Of a stretch of DNA of 17,459 nucleotides, positions 1 to 6,987 are shown in pieces (positions within the stretch are counted from its first letter, which is position 1; each line of letters opens with the position of its first letter). The position numbers and the translations under genes are program-made. Below the pieces are notes generated by a model. It was not told where the DNA came from. It saw nothing but the letters and a program-made list of their open reading frames with translations, and made no database searches. This DNA comes from an uncultured Actinomycetes bacterium (GTDB lineage: Bacteria > Actinomycetota > Actinomycetes > Nanopelagicales > Nanopelagicaceae), in assembly GCA_903918325.1 (NCBI GenBank), contig CAIXDY010000191.1, positions 1 through 17,459 of the forward strand. The letters run 5' to 3'.

Positions 1-63
1 GAAAGCTATGGCTTAATCAGCGTTTTTTCAGCTTTTTAAAGGTGCAAGCCCCAGCAAAATCTA

Positions 64-92
64 TTGCTATTAGCAGTAGGTAGGTCTACTTT
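64..92 (+). promoter_or_regulatory. Candidate promoter of the aldehyde dehydrogenase gene
   Basis: TTGCTA (64-69) and TACTTT (87-92) are 17 nt apart and match the -35 and -10 consensus at 4/6 and 3/6 positions. A start site near 99 would place the stem-loop at 101-125 at the very 5' end of the mRNA. The region also holds short inverted repeats (TGCTA-T-TAGCA at 65-75; AGTAG/CTACT at 75-90) that could be operator half-sites. Nothing else could be assigned in bases 1-94. This is a pattern match only. Confidence 0.3.
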
Positions 93-100
93 CAATGAAA

Positions 101-125
101 CATCGCGCGCATCGTTGCGCGCATG
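101..125 (+). promoter_or_regulatory. GC-rich stem-loop just upstream of the ALDH ribosome binding site
   Basis: GCGCGCA (105-111) pairs perfectly with TGCGCGC (116-122) around a 4-nt TCGT loop. CAT (101-103) and ATG (123-125) extend the stem to 10 bp if C104 is bulged. It ends 5 nt before the Shine-Dalgarno sequence GGAGGAG (131-137). It could be an RNA structure affecting translation or stability, or a DNA operator. The inverted repeat is directly visible; its role is inferred. Confidence 0.5.
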
Positions 126-139
126 AAGTTGGAGGAGAA

Positions 140-1663
140 ATGACCGATTTCATTGCTCCGGGGCAACCCGGAAGTAAAGTTAATTACGCATCACGGTATG
201 ACCATTGGATCAATGGAGAATATGTTAAGCCAGATTCAGGTCAGTATTTTGAAAACGTAACTCCAGTTACTGGAAAAGTGTTTTGTGAAGTTGCCCGCGG
301 AAATGCGAAAGATATCGATAAAGCTTTAGATGCTGCACATGCTGCCGCACCTGCTTGGGGCAAAACCTCCGCAACTGAGCGAGCAATAATCCTTAACAAG
401 ATTGCAGATCGTATGGAAGCCAATGTCGAAGCAATTGCTGTTGCTGAAACATGGGAAAACGGTAAGCCCATTCGCGAAGCACTCTACGTTGATATTCCAT
501 TAGCGATCGATCACTTCAGATACTTTGCTGCAGCTATTCGTGCCCAAGAAGGCTCTGCGGGCGAATTGGATCACGACACCGTTGCTTATCATTTTCATGA
601 GCCACTGGGTGTTGTAGGACAAATCATCCCTTGGAACTTCCCAATTTTGATGGCCGTATGGAAATTAGCTCCAGCTATTGCTGCAGGAAACTGCGTTGTT
701 TTAAAGCCCGCCGAACAAACCCCTGTATCTATCCTGTTTTTAATGGACATCATTAAAGATTTATTACCACCAGGAGTAGTAAATATCGTCAATGGCTTTG
801 GGGTTGAAGCAGGTAAGCCACTTGCATCATCACCTCGAATAGCAAAAATTGCCTTTACTGGTGAAACCACTACCGGCCGATTGATTATGCAGTATGCATC
901 TGAAAATATAATTCCTGTCAGTCTAGAACTTGGTGGCAAGAGTCCAAATATTTTCTTCAATGACGTTGCCGCTGAAAATGATGCTTTCTACGACAAAGCA
1001 CTTGAAGGCTTCACAATGTTTGCAGTTAATCAGGGTGAAGTGTGTACCTGCCCATCACGTGGCTTAGTTGAAGCCAAGATCTATGACAAATTCATGGGTG
1101 ATGTCACCGCGCGCACAAAAGCGATCAAAATGGGAAATCCATTAGATCTTTCAACCATGATGGGTGCGCAAGCAAGCACTGATCAACTAGAGAAAATTCT
1201 TTCCTATTTAGATATCGGAAAGAAAGAGGGCGCAAAAGTAATCACTGGTGGAGAACGCGCTGATTTGGGCGGTGAACTCGCTGGTGGTTATTACGTTATG
1301 CCAACGATTTTTGAAGGCAATAACAAGATGAGAATCTTCCAGGAAGAAATTTTCGGACCAGTTGTCTCTGTGACAAAGTTTGATGGTTTCGATAATGCCA
1401 TGGAAATTGCTAATGACACGTTGTATGGATTAGGCGCAGGTGTATGGACTCGCGATATGAACACTGCATATCGCGCAGGACGTGCAATCCAAGCTGGCCG
1501 CGTATGGACAAACTGTTATCACGCCTATCCAGCAGGTGCCGCATTTGGTGGTTATAAAGCTTCGGGAATCGGTCGAGAAAATCATAAAATGATGCTTGAT
1601 CATTACCAACAGACTAAGAACCTGCTAGTTTCATATTCACCAAACAAGCTTGGCTTCTTCTAA
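140..1663 (+). CDS. NAD-dependent aldehyde dehydrogenase, acetaldehyde dehydrogenase (AldB/ExaC/AcoD) type
   Basis: This is a 507-residue cytosolic ALDH-superfamily enzyme that oxidises an aldehyde, probably acetaldehyde, to the acid with NAD(P)+. Visible active-site elements are PWNFP (Asn166), the cofactor Lys189 in VVLKPAE, the general base Glu263 in LELGGK, and NQGEVCTCPSR with catalytic Cys302. The CTCPSR form and the following DUF779 gene are typical of the AldB/ExaC branch. The ATG at 140 is chosen because GGAGGAG lies at 131-137; an in-frame ATG at 95 would put a GC-rich hairpin inside the coding region and has no Shine-Dalgarno. Full length for the family. In this window it would suit acetaldehyde released from deoxyribose 5-phosphate by DeoC, but DeoC itself is not seen here, so the substrate is inferred. 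Confidence 0.93.
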   Translation: MTDFIAPGQPGSKVNYASRYDHWINGEYVKPDSGQYFENVTPVTGKVFCEVARGNAKDIDKALDAAHAAAPAWGKTSATERAIILNKIADRMEANVEAIAVAETWENGKPIREALYVDIPLAIDHFRYFAAAIRAQEGSAGELDHDTVAYHFHEPLGVVGQIIPWNFPILMAVWKLAPAIAAGNCVVLKPAEQTPVSILFLMDIIKDLLPPGVVNIVNGFGVEAGKPLASSPRIAKIAFTGETTTGRLIMQYASENIIPVSLELGGKSPNIFFNDVAAENDAFYDKALEGFTMFAVNQGEVCTCPSRGLVEAKIYDKFMGDVTARTKAIKMGNPLDLSTMMGAQASTDQLEKILSYLDIGKKEGAKVITGGERADLGGELAGGYYVMPTIFEGNNKMRIFQEEIFGPVVSVTKFDGFDNAMEIANDTLYGLGAGVWTRDMNTAYRAGRAIQAGRVWTNCYHAYPAGAAFGGYKASGIGRENHKMMLDHYQQTKNLLVSYSPNKLGFF

Positions 1664-1672
1664 GGAGAACAA

Positions 1673-2074
1673 ATGACTCTGCCGTCTCGCGTTGACTACA
1701 CACACGAGGCGGCATTGTTATTAATAAAACTCTCTGCAATAAATGGGCCGCTGATGTTTCACCAATCTGGCGGTTGTTGCGATGGATCTTCGCCCATGTG
1801 TTATCTCAAAGGAGAGTTCAGAGTGGGTGCATCTGATGTGTTGGTGGGGGAGTTAGAAATCCCCGAACTGCACGAAAACATTCAAGTCTGGATGTCAGCA
1901 AGCCAGTTTGAATACTGGAAACACACACATTTAACAATTGATGTTGTTGATGGACGTGGCGGAGGTTTTTCACTTGAATCTCCCGAAGGTAAACGCTTTC
2001 TCATTCGTTCACGTTTATTTACCGATGATGAGTGGGCACAACTTGAGGGTTCGCCTGTAATAACTGGGGCATAA
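1673..2074 (+). CDS. DUF779 family protein, ALDH-associated
   Basis: This small cytosolic protein (133 residues) belongs to the DUF779 family, recognised by the block HQSGGCCDGSSPMC with Cys35, Cys36 and Cys43. DUF779 genes commonly sit beside acetaldehyde dehydrogenases of the AldB type, as here. The start is set by AAGGAG at 1662-1667, which overlaps the ALDH stop codon, and the two genes are 9 nt apart, so they form one transcription unit. The biochemical role is not established. The CC...C cluster could bind metal or be redox active, or the protein could assist the dehydrogenase; these are guesses. It ends at a terminator starting directly after the stop codon. Confidence 0.88.
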   Translation: MTLPSRVDYTHEAALLLIKLSAINGPLMFHQSGGCCDGSSPMCYLKGEFRVGASDVLVGELEIPELHENIQVWMSASQFEYWKHTHLTIDVVDGRGGGFSLESPEGKRFLIRSRLFTDDEWAQLEGSPVITGA

Positions 2075-2106
2075 AAAAACCCGCCGCATGAGCGACGGGC
2101 TTTTTT
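2073..2106. terminator. Bidirectional rho-independent terminator
   Basis: A stem of CCCGCCGC (2080-2087) and GCGACGGG (2092-2099) with loop ATGA has one C/A mismatch. It is flanked by seven A (2073-2079) and six T (2101-2106), so it gives a hairpin plus U-tract on both strands. It sits exactly between the convergent DUF779 gene and the ABC ATPase gene and should end both transcripts. Confidence 0.9.
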
Positions 2107-2117
2107 AATTAACGCTA

Positions 2118-3197
2118 TTAAATACGCTCACCTGTAACTGAGTTGAACAAATGAACCGCACTTGGAATTGCTGTAACAGTAATTGTCTGTCCAGGCTTTG
2201 GAGGATTCTTTGGATCCCAGCGAACAATGATCTGTGCGCCTTCATCAGTTGCGTTTGCAAACTTCACGTTGTTATCAGCTGGCTTTCCGTAAACGAAAGC
2301 ATCTGAGCCAAGTTCTTCAACCACTTCTACAAGAACATGGAAGCCCTCAGTTGAAGGTGTGAAGCCCTCTGGGCGAACACCCACAGTAACTTCATTGCCA
2401 GCTGATGCTGGAACTGCAAGTCCAAGATTTCCAAGCATTGCCTTACCACCAACGATTGGTGCATTGAGCAAGTTCATGGCTGGAGAGCCGATAAATCCTG
2501 CTACGAAAGCATTTGCTGGGTTGTCATAAAGATTACGAGGTGTATCAACTTGTTGTAGCAAGCCATCTTTAAGAACTGCAACACGATCACCCATTGTCAT
2601 AGCTTCAACTTGGTCGTGAGTTACATAAACTGTTGTGATTCCTAAACGACGCTGTAATGCAGCGATCTGTGTACGAGTTGCAACACGCAACTTCGCATCA
2701 AGGTTTGATAGAGGTTCATCCATAAGGAAAACCTGAGGTTCGCGAACGATTGCGCGACCCATAGCTACGCGCTGACGTTGTCCACCAGAAAGCGCTTTTG
2801 GCTTGCGCTCTAGATATGGCTCGAGGTCAAGCAACTTAGCTGCTTCAAGAACGCGACGTTCACGTTCTTCTTTTGGAGTTCCAGCGATCTTTAATGCGAA
2901 GCCCATGTTTTCTGCAACTGTCATGTGTGGGTACAACGCATACGACTGGAATACCATCGCGATATCGCGATCTTTTGGTGCAACGTTTGTTACGTCGCGA
3001 TCACCAATCAAGATTCTTCCGTTATCGACTTCTTCAAGTCCTGCCAACATACGAAGTGATGTTGACTTTCCGCAACCTGATGGGCCAACTAGAACTAAAA
3101 ACTCACCATCATTAACTGTGAGATTTAATTTATCGACTGCAGGTGCAGTTGTTCCTGGGTAGATACGTGATGCGGCTTCGAAAACTACTGATGCCAT
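2118..3197 (-). CDS. Sugar ABC transporter ATP-binding protein, UgpC/MsmK/MalK type
   Basis: This is the 359-residue nucleotide-binding subunit of a carbohydrate (CUT1-type) ABC importer. It shows Walker A GPSGCGKST (38-46), Q-loop Gln84 in FQSYALYPHM, signature LSGGQRQRV (136-144), Walker B VFLMDEP (156-162) and H-loop His194, followed by a C-terminal regulatory OB/TOBE domain of about 120 residues. The start at 3197 is chosen because AAGGAG (complement of 3207-3212) lies 9 nt upstream; the longer reading frame to 3269 begins with low-complexity, unconserved sequence. No permease or binding protein gene lies next to it. This suggests a shared ATPase serving several sugar importers, as MsmK/MsmX does in other Gram-positives. 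The sugar specificity cannot be read from the sequence. Confidence 0.93.
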   Translation of the reverse strand: MASVVFEAASRIYPGTTAPAVDKLNLTVNDGEFLVLVGPSGCGKSTSLRMLAGLEEVDNGRILIGDRDVTNVAPKDRDIAMVFQSYALYPHMTVAENMGFALKIAGTPKEERERRVLEAAKLLDLEPYLERKPKALSGGQRQRVAMGRAIVREPQVFLMDEPLSNLDAKLRVATRTQIAALQRRLGITTVYVTHDQVEAMTMGDRVAVLKDGLLQQVDTPRNLYDNPANAFVAGFIGSPAMNLLNAPIVGGKAMLGNLGLAVPASAGNEVTVGVRPEGFTPSTEGFHVLVEVVEELGSDAFVYGKPADNNVKFANATDEGAQIIVRWDPKNPPKPGQTITVTAIPSAVHLFNSVTGERI

Positions 3198-3215
3198 GAG
3201 ATTGCTCTCCTTCTC

Positions 3216-3233
3216 CGGGCAGGTACGTGCCCG
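3216..3233 (-). promoter_or_regulatory. Stem-loop in the leader of the sugar ATPase gene
   Basis: A perfect 6-bp inverted repeat, CGGGCA (3216-3221) and TGCCCG (3228-3233), with a 6-nt spacer, lies 3 nt upstream of the AAGGAG of the minus-strand ATPase gene. The position, hairpin directly before a Shine-Dalgarno, resembles that of the ALDH leader. It may modulate translation or be an operator; the function is not shown. Confidence 0.4.
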
Positions 3234-3276
3234 ACGGTCCGAGGATGAAGGTGATGGTCGGTTGACCAACGCACGA

Positions 3277-3305
3277 AGATTACGCGTAAAGGTGGGAAAT
3301 GGCTA
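3277..3305 (-). promoter_or_regulatory. Candidate promoter of the sugar ATPase gene
   Basis: On the minus strand TAATCT (3282-3277) fits a TANNNT -10 box, with TAGCCA (3305-3300) as a poor 4/6 -35 box at 17-nt spacing. Transcription from about 3270 would give a leader of roughly 70 nt containing the hairpin and Shine-Dalgarno. Weak evidence. Confidence 0.28.
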
Positions 3306-3329
3306 GACAGGGCGGTTGGGTGGTTGGCG

Positions 3330-3335
3330 TATAGT
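3330..3335 (+). promoter_or_regulatory. -10 box (TATAGT) of a near-leaderless promoter for the CorC-like gene
   Basis: TATAGT ends 10 nt before the ATG at 3346, so transcription would start only a few bases before the start codon. No Shine-Dalgarno lies before this ATG. This agrees with leaderless or near-leaderless initiation, common in Actinobacteria. No convincing -35 box was found. Confidence 0.5.
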
Positions 3336-3345
3336 TGGCCACATA

Positions 3346-4641
3346 ATGGAGACGCATTCGGTCAGTTCCTTATTACTTGATTTAGCAACCGTGGCTGGCC
3401 TGATCTTATTAGCGGCCTTATTTGTGGCCGCCGAAATCGCGCTGATCTCATTGCGCGAGAGCCAAATTCGCCAAATCGCAAGCCGCGGCAAACGTGGCGC
3501 TCGCGTGGCAAAGCTTGCCGAAAACCCCAACCGCTTCTTAGCCGCTGCCCAAGTTGGTGTGACAGTCTCGGGTTTTTTATCCGCGGCGCTAGGTGCTGAA
3601 AAACTAGGTGGCTATGTCATCCCTTGGCTAGAGAGTCGCGGTTTTTCTCATGGCCTGAGCACCACACTTTCAATCATTGGTGTCACTTTGGTCATTGCAT
3701 ATTTCTCATTGGTGTTTGGAGAACTTGTACCAAAGCGCCTGGCACTTTTTAGGAGTGAAGAAATCGCGCTCGCCTCGGCCGGGGTTATCGATGTTATTGC
3801 CAAGATTTTTCGCCCCATTATTTGGTTACTTTCTAAATCTACGGATTTCATAGTAGGTCTTTTTGGAATTGACCCTAAAGAAGCCCGTAGTGCAATGTCG
3901 GAAGAAGAGCTTTTAGATTTAGTTGCCGGTCACGCCGCACTGAGCGCCGAAGAGCGCGACATCGTAGAAGAAGTTTTCAATGCATCGGAGCGACAGGTGC
4001 ATGAAGTCATGGTTCCGCGCACTGAAGTTGATTTCATGGATGTCTCATTGACAATCGGTAAAGCCATCGAGCTAGCCGTTGATAAAGCTCATTCTCGATA
4101 TCCAGTTATCCGCGGCTCTTCTGATGAAGTAATTGGTTTCATCCACGTACGCGATTTATTGGATACATCCTTAGCGTCCAAGTCCACGAAAATTATTGAA
4201 ATAGTACGAAGCATTATGTTTTTGCCTGGCACTAAAGGCGTGCTTCCCGCGTTGACTGAAATGCGCGAGCAAGGTCAGCATGTCGCCATTGTTTTGGATG
4301 AGTATGGCGGCACCGATGGCATTGTGACTTTAGAGGATTTAGTGGAGTGTTTGATTGGTGATATCCGTGATGAATATGACGTGGATGAATCAGAAATCAG
4401 CATCGAAGCACGAAGTGGTGATTTTGAAGTCGACGGACTTATTTCGATCGAAGATTTAATCGAACAAACCGCGCTTGAAATCCCTGAAGGCCCATATGAA
4501 ACGGCCAGTGGTTTTGTCATGCACCATTTGGGGAAAATCCCCAAGGAAAATGATGTGGTAATCCTCGATGGCCTGCGAATTACAGTGCTTTCTATGGAAG
4601 GTAAACGCGCGGGACAGTTATTAATCTCTCGTACCTCATGA
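3346..4641 (+). CDS. CorC/HlyC-type CNNM-CBS membrane transporter
   Basis: This 431-residue protein has the standard order of the family. An N-terminal CNNM (DUF21) membrane domain spans roughly 1-195, with hydrophobic segments near 12-36, 66-84, 105-128 and 140-172 and the conserved FGELVPKR at 124-131. A CBS pair (about 215-340, starting with VMVPRTEVDF) and a C-terminal CorC_HlyC domain (about 350-431) follow. Members are tied to Mg2+ or Co2+ export and metal homeostasis; the older hemolysin label is misleading. The ATG at 3346 is preferred over an upstream TTG at 3316 because of the TATAGT box and the conserved start of the first membrane segment. It ends 19 nt before trpS on the same strand and is probably co-transcribed. 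The exact ion is unknown. Confidence 0.9.
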   Translation: METHSVSSLLLDLATVAGLILLAALFVAAEIALISLRESQIRQIASRGKRGARVAKLAENPNRFLAAAQVGVTVSGFLSAALGAEKLGGYVIPWLESRGFSHGLSTTLSIIGVTLVIAYFSLVFGELVPKRLALFRSEEIALASAGVIDVIAKIFRPIIWLLSKSTDFIVGLFGIDPKEARSAMSEEELLDLVAGHAALSAEERDIVEEVFNASERQVHEVMVPRTEVDFMDVSLTIGKAIELAVDKAHSRYPVIRGSSDEVIGFIHVRDLLDTSLASKSTKIIEIVRSIMFLPGTKGVLPALTEMREQGQHVAIVLDEYGGTDGIVTLEDLVECLIGDIRDEYDVDESEISIEARSGDFEVDGLISIEDLIEQTALEIPEGPYETASGFVMHHLGKIPKENDVVILDGLRITVLSMEGKRAGQLLISRTS

Positions 4642-4660
4642 TGTGTGAAAGAATTAGCGC

Positions 4661-5659
4661 ATGAGCAATAAGCGAGTCTTATCGGGGATTCAACCGACGA
4701 GCGACTCATTTCACCTCGGAAATTATTTAGGTGCGGTTAAGCAGTGGGTAGAGCTGCAAGATGGTCACGATGCTTTTTACTGCATCGTTGATTTGCATGC
4801 TCTCTCGGGCGAAATCGAACCGCAGCTTTTGCGAAAGCGAACTCTAGCTTCAGCGGCACAGTTATTAGCGCTAGGTATTTCGCCAGAAAAATCAACGCTT
4901 TTTGTTCAGTCACAAGTCCCACAACACAATCAACTGGGTTGGTTAATGGAATGCATGGCCGGTTTTGGCGAAGCAAGCCGCATGACGCAGTTCAAAGATA
5001 AATCAGCTAAAGGTGGCGCTGATTCTGCGCGAGTAGCTTTGTTTACTTATCCCATGTTGCAGGCTGCAGATATTTTGTTGTACCAAGCTAACTTAGTTCC
5101 AGTTGGTGAAGATCAACGTCAACATATCGAGTTGACTCGTGATTTAGCGGGCCGTTTTAACACTCGCTTTGGTCAGGTTTTTACAATCCCCGATAACTTT
5201 ATTTTAAAGACCGCCGCCAAGATTCAGGACTTACAAGATCCATCGGCCAAGATGAGTAAGTCTTCTGGATCGGCGAGCGGAGTTTTAGAACTCATGGATA
5301 CACCAGAATCGAATGCGAAAAAGATTAAGAGTGCGGCAACCGATGCTGGCCGAGAAGTTACTTTTGATGAAAAAGCAAAACCTGGGATTAGCAATCTGCT
5401 GACTATCCACAGCGCGCTTTCAGGACAATCCATTGCCGCGCTTGAAAAAGAGTTTGAAGGCAAAGGCTACGGTGACTTTAAAACTGCAGTCGCCGAGGTC
5501 GTTGTGGAATATTTCAGACCGATACGCACTCATGCCCTGGAACTTTTGAACGATGAAAAGCATTTGATAGATCTTCTGCACAAAGGTGCTGAAAAAGCTC
5601 GGGCCGTAGCATCGCTCACTCTGGAAAAAGCCTATGAGAGCTTAGGAATTGTTAAATAA
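4661..5659 (+). CDS. trpS: Tryptophan--tRNA ligase
   Basis: This is a class I aminoacyl-tRNA synthetase of 332 residues, a normal length for bacterial TrpS, which charges tRNA-Trp with tryptophan using ATP. The HIGH-type motif is HLGN (18-21) after the TrpS-typical SGIQPTSDSFH start. The KMSKS loop is intact at 197-201, preceded by QDPSA. QAADILLY (about 135-142) carries the conserved Asp of the tryptophan pocket. The start ATG follows the upstream membrane-protein gene by 19 nt with only a weak Shine-Dalgarno-like GAAAG. No T-box or trp-leader features precede it. A probable terminator follows about 60 nt downstream. Confidence 0.97.
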   Translation: MSNKRVLSGIQPTSDSFHLGNYLGAVKQWVELQDGHDAFYCIVDLHALSGEIEPQLLRKRTLASAAQLLALGISPEKSTLFVQSQVPQHNQLGWLMECMAGFGEASRMTQFKDKSAKGGADSARVALFTYPMLQAADILLYQANLVPVGEDQRQHIELTRDLAGRFNTRFGQVFTIPDNFILKTAAKIQDLQDPSAKMSKSSGSASGVLELMDTPESNAKKIKSAATDAGREVTFDEKAKPGISNLLTIHSALSGQSIAALEKEFEGKGYGDFKTAVAEVVVEYFRPIRTHALELLNDEKHLIDLLHKGAEKARAVASLTLEKAYESLGIVK

Positions 5660-5718
5660 AGCAGCCAAAAAACTATCAACTCCAGGTTAAGACTTATCCA
5701 AAACGTTACATCAGTTGG

Positions 5719-5750
5719 CTCAAAACGAGCGGCGCTGTGTTGAGTTTTTT
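5719..5750 (+). terminator. Probable rho-independent terminator after trpS
   Basis: An imperfect hairpin pairs 5719-5730 (CTCAAAACGAGC) with 5734-5744 (GCTGTGTTGAG), with one A/G mismatch and one bulge, and is followed by six T (5745-5750). The stem is less GC-rich than the terminator at 2080, so termination may be partial. It lies 60 nt after the trpS stop and before the nucleoside operon. Confidence 0.55.
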
Positions 5751-5769
5751 CATTCGTAACTACTAGGCT
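5740..5769 (+). promoter_or_regulatory. Candidate promoter of the nucleoside operon
   Basis: TAGGCT (5764-5769) is a common actinobacterial -10 form and also occurs at the nucleoside hydrolase gene in this window. TTGAGT (5740-5745) is a 4/6 -35 match at 18-nt spacing but overlaps the descending arm of the upstream terminator. The start site would be near 5776, giving a leader of about 60 nt. A 6-bp inverted repeat TCACTA/TAGTGA (5787-5792, 5810-5815) lies in the leader before AAGGAGG at 5827-5833. Confidence 0.45.
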
Positions 5770-5837
5770 CGGCATCACACAGATCCTCACTACCTGCTTT
5801 TCTAGCGCTTAGTGAAGAGCCCCTTGAAGGAGGAAAA

Positions 5838-6893
5838 TTGAAGAAAGTATTTCGTCTCGTAGCAGTAATCGCTGCGGCAACACTTGCAGCAACTGCATTC
5901 GTTGCACCATCAGCAACTGCAGCAACAAAGGTAAAAGTTGGAATTGCGTATGACATCGGTGGTCGCGGAGACAAGTCTTTCAATGACTCTGCAGCAGCTG
6001 GTCTTGATATGGCAAAGAAGAAGTTTGGTGTTACAGCTAAAGAAGTAACAGTTACAACAGGTTCTGATGCAGAGCGCGAAGGCAAGCTTCGCTTGCTAGC
6101 AGCTGCTGGTTACAACCCAATCATCGCTGTTGGATATCTCTATGCTGGTCCACTCAAGCTTGTGGCTCAGGATTATCCAAATGTTCAATTCGGAATTGTT
6201 GATGATTCATCAATCGCACTTCTCAATGTTGCAGGACTTATCTTCGCTGAAGAGCAGGGTTCATACCTAGCTGGCGTTGCAGCTGCACTTTCTTCAAAGT
6301 CAGGAAAGATTGGCTACGTCGGTGGAGTTCGTATTCCACTACTACAGAAGTTTGAAGCAGGATTCGTTGCTGGTGTTAAGGCAACAAAGAAGTCTGCAAC
6401 TGTAGATGTTAAGTACGTAACTGAGTTCCCTGATTTCTCTGGCTTCAATGATCCAGCGAAAATGAAGATCATTGCTAAGGGCATGATTGACAAGGGTGTA
6501 GATGTAATTTATTCAGCTGCAGGTGGTTCAGGTGCGGGTAACTTCGCAGCTGCAACTGAAGCAGCAGCAGCAGGCAAGAAGGTTTGGACTATCGGAGTTG
6601 ACTCTGATCAGTACCTATCTGCTTCAGCTGCAGAAAAGAAGAACATGCTCACATCAATGGTCAAGCACGTTGACCGTGCTGTGTACGACGTAATTGCAAC
6701 TTCAGTTGCAGGTTCATCTGTAAACGACATCTTGGATGCCAAGGCTGGTATCTACGGTCGTCACTATGACCTAGCACTTGATGGCGTTGGAGTTTCATAC
6801 TCTGGCGGTTACATCACAAAGTACAAAGCACAAATTGATGCTGCAGCTGCAGCAATCAAGTCAGGCAAGATTAAGGTTCCAACTAAGCCATAA
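5838..6893 (+). CDS. BMP-family nucleoside-binding protein of an ABC importer
   Basis: This 351-residue extracytoplasmic substrate-binding protein belongs to the BMP family (BmpA/PnrA/TmpC type), which binds purine and other nucleosides. It starts at TTG, supported by AAGGAGG at 5827-5833. Residues 1-28 form a Sec signal peptide (KK, hydrophobic core, SATA cleavage site). The mature part opens with VKVGIAYDIGGRGDKSFND, the classic BMP ligand-site segment. No cysteine is present, so there is no lipobox, which is unusual for a Gram-positive binding protein. Lysine codons are 29 AAG to 5 AAA, against 5 to 16 in the downstream thymidine phosphorylase gene, a sign of high expression. It heads the operon encoding its ATPase and permeases. 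Nucleoside as ligand follows from family and neighbours; which nucleosides is unknown. Confidence 0.93.
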   Translation: MKKVFRLVAVIAAATLAATAFVAPSATAATKVKVGIAYDIGGRGDKSFNDSAAAGLDMAKKKFGVTAKEVTVTTGSDAEREGKLRLLAAAGYNPIIAVGYLYAGPLKLVAQDYPNVQFGIVDDSSIALLNVAGLIFAEEQGSYLAGVAAALSSKSGKIGYVGGVRIPLLQKFEAGFVAGVKATKKSATVDVKYVTEFPDFSGFNDPAKMKIIAKGMIDKGVDVIYSAAGGSGAGNFAAATEAAAAGKKVWTIGVDSDQYLSASAAEKKNMLTSMVKHVDRAVYDVIATSVAGSSVNDILDAKAGIYGRHYDLALDGVGVSYSGGYITKYKAQIDAAAAAIKSGKIKVPTKP

Positions 6894-6912
6894 TCGGCCG
6901 TTAAGTAGTGGC

Positions 6913-6963
6913 ATTTGGCCCAACAATGGAGTTAAATCTCCCTTGTTGGGCCAAATACTTTTT
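6913..6963 (+). terminator. Strong intercistronic hairpin with U-tract between binding protein and ATPase genes
   Basis: A perfect 14-bp inverted repeat (6913-6926 with 6943-6956) is extended inward by GGAG/CTCC after one mismatch, leaving a 6-nt loop TTAAAT. Five T follow at 6959-6963. It lies 20 nt after the binding-protein stop and just before the ATPase Shine-Dalgarno. It probably acts as a partial terminator and 3' stabiliser, giving more binding-protein mRNA than transporter mRNA, a known arrangement for ABC importers. Full termination would need a second promoter for the rest, which I do not see. Confidence 0.9.
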
Positions 6964-6987
6964 ATCAATTAAAAGGAGAATGAATAA

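Noticed and set aside
95..139. Upstream ATG giving a 15-residue longer aldehyde dehydrogenase
   Set aside because: The extra residues (MKHRAHRCAHEVGGE) encode a hairpin and the Shine-Dalgarno itself; the ATG at 140 has a proper ribosome binding site and fits family length.
4275..4709. A 144-codon minus-strand frame over the end of the CorC-like gene and start of trpS
   Set aside because: It is a shadow of conserved coding sequence; its Ser-rich translation matches no family.
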